Below are positions 62,997 through 64,000 of a stretch of DNA of 64,000 bases, piece after piece. The first letter of the stretch is position 1, and each line of letters starts with the position of its first letter. The stretch lies in assembly GCA_002255955.1 (NCBI GenBank), contig NKIM01000005.1:1-64000 (forward strand), in the 5' to 3' direction. Below the pieces are notes generated by a model that saw only the letters and a program-made list of their open reading frames with translations, was not told the DNA's origin and ran no database searches. A program made the position numbers and the translations under genes. The stretch is from Burkholderiales bacterium PBB2. GTDB lineage: Bacteria > Pseudomonadota > Gammaproteobacteria > Burkholderiales > Burkholderiaceae_C.

Positions 62997-64000
62997 ATGT
63001 CCCGCACCAAGTCGCGCCCCGCACACCGTCAAGCCCTGCTGCCCCTGGGCGCCCTGGCCGCCGGCTTCGGCCTGGCCAGCGCCAGCCTGGCCCAGACCGC
63101 GCCCCCGGCCGAACCGGCCAAGGCCGAGAACGCCCTGCCCATCGTGCGCACCAAGGCCAGCGCCGAGCCCACCGGCAAAGACGCGTATCAGGCCACGGAC
63201 ACCCGCATCGGCAAGGGCAAGCAGGAGCTTCGTGACATTCCTCAGTCCATCACGGTGGTGACGGAAAAGCTGATGGACGACCGCAAGCTGGACAACGTCA
63301 AGGAAGTGCTGAAGAACACCTCGGGCATCACCTTCCAGGCGGCTGAAGGCGGCGAAGAAGACATCAAGCTGCGCGGCATCTCGCTGCAAAGCACGGGTGA
63401 CATCTTCATCGACGGCATGCGCGACCCGGCCTTCTACGAGCGCGACACCTTCTTCCTGGACCGCATCGAAGTCCTGCGCGGTTCGGCCTCCATGCTGTTC
63501 GGCCGCGGCTCCACGGGCGGTGCCGTGAATCAGGTGACCAAGCAGGCACGCCTGCTGAACGAAAACCAGATCGACGTGTCCGTCGGCAACCACGGTGCCG
63601 TGCGCACCCTGGGTGATTTCAACCTGCGCACCGGCGACTCCTCCGCCCTGCGCATGGATGCCATGGTCACACGCGCCGACAACAACGGCGCCGGCTCATC
63701 CATCAACAAGGCCGGCCTGGCCGGCAACTACCGCTGGGGCATTGGCGAGCAGGATGAGTTCAGCGTCACGGTGTTCGCTCTGGACAACCAGAACGGCATC
63801 AACTACGGCCTGCCCTGGGTGCGACCCACGGTGAGCTCGCCGGCCAGTACCTCCACCCTGGTGCCGATGGACCCGGACAGCTACTACGGCATGAGCAGCG
63901 ATCAGAACGACGGCTCGGCCAAGTTCGCCATGGTCTCGCACACCCACCGCTTCAACAGCGATGTGGAACTGATCACCAAGCTGCGCTACGCCAGCTACAC
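62997..64000 (+). CDS. TonB-dependent siderophore receptor (partial, C-terminus beyond window edge)
   Basis: About 334 codons of an expected ~700-plus. ATG at 62997 has CAGGAG 12 bases upstream. Signal peptide LLPLGALAAGFGLASASLAQ, then TonB-box-like NALPIVRTKA, plug motifs DTRIGKGKQELRDIPQSITVVTEKL, LKNTSGITFQAAEGGEEDIKLRGISLQSTGDIFIDG, and EVLRGSASMLFGRGSTGGAVNQVTKQ, followed by the start of the barrel. It resembles the catecholate siderophore receptors (Fiu/CirA-type). The exact siderophore is unknown. Directly behind tonB and the Fur box, so iron starvation should induce it. Confidence 0.92.
   Translation, partial: MSRTKSRPAHRQALLPLGALAAGFGLASASLAQTAPPAEPAKAENALPIVRTKASAEPTGKDAYQATDTRIGKGKQELRDIPQSITVVTEKLMDDRKLDNVKEVLKNTSGITFQAAEGGEEDIKLRGISLQSTGDIFIDGMRDPAFYERDTFFLDRIEVLRGSASMLFGRGSTGGAVNQVTKQARLLNENQIDVSVGNHGAVRTLGDFNLRTGDSSALRMDAMVTRADNNGAGSSINKAGLAGNYRWGIGEQDEFSVTVFALDNQNGINYGLPWVRPTVSSPASTSTLVPMDPDSYYGMSSDQNDGSAKFAMVSHTHRFNSDVELITKLRYASY

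Overview
The window is a gene-dense, high-GC stretch of a betaproteobacterial chromosome. The gene content (mreB next to gatCAB, PEP-CTERM protein, PglL-type ligase, many TonB and diguanylate/HD-GYP type proteins, MocR/LysE, TerC with a manganese riboswitch) fits the order Burkholderiales, probably the Roseateles/Paucibacter/Rubrivivax side. That placement is inference from gene content, not from a phylogenetic marker. No rRNA, tRNA, insertion sequence, prophage or CRISPR array was seen.

Layout. 1-6 kb: the start of mreB (leftward, cut by the window edge), the gatC-gatA-gatB amidotransferase operon, and a leftward pyrE plus DUF4124-like pair. 6-13.9 kb: a TonB-dependent receptor, exonuclease III, an HD-domain hydrolase, a GlxA/AraC regulator, and a LysR regulator divergent from an exported isochorismatase-family hydrolase and a pirin. 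13.9-17.8 kb: two signalling proteins with damaged catalytic motifs (degenerate GGDEF with intact EAL; HD-GYP lacking the HD). 17.9-26.2 kb: a macA-macB-outer membrane factor efflux operon, an exported SurE-like protein with a small lipoprotein, and an Lrp regulator divergent from an EamA transporter.

26.3-31.4 kb: a prolyl oligopeptidase followed by an M16 catalytic/non-catalytic pair. 31.4-37.6 kb: MerR regulator, POT peptide transporter, LuxR- and Crp-type regulators, an M48 protease and a flavin reductase. 37.6-41.6 kb: a LysE exporter with a MocR-type regulator interrupted by an amber codon, an ECF sigma factor translationally coupled to a membrane protein, and thioredoxin 2. 41.6-44.6 kb: a YtrA-type GntR/ABC operon with a perfect operator palindrome at its promoter.

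44.7-45.8 kb holds the most unusual locus: a small AHH-motif nuclease-like protein followed 14 bp later by a DUF1629/Imm11-like protein, which looks like a toxin-immunity pair. 46-52.8 kb: fatty acid hydroxylase, PEP-CTERM protein, GNAT, threonine aldolase, rlhA and a gluzincin-like protein. 53-55.1 kb: two YeeE/YedE sulfur transporters with a persulfide dioxygenase-rhodanese fusion. 55.2-60.3 kb: PglL-type ligase, moaC, a BepA-like protease, and a 145-bp imperfect palindrome between convergent genes. 60.4-64 kb: a yybP-ykoY manganese riboswitch ahead of a TerC protein, then a Fur-box-preceded tonB and the start of a siderophore receptor.

Long reading frames antisense to real genes are common here because of the GC-rich third codon position; they were left out.
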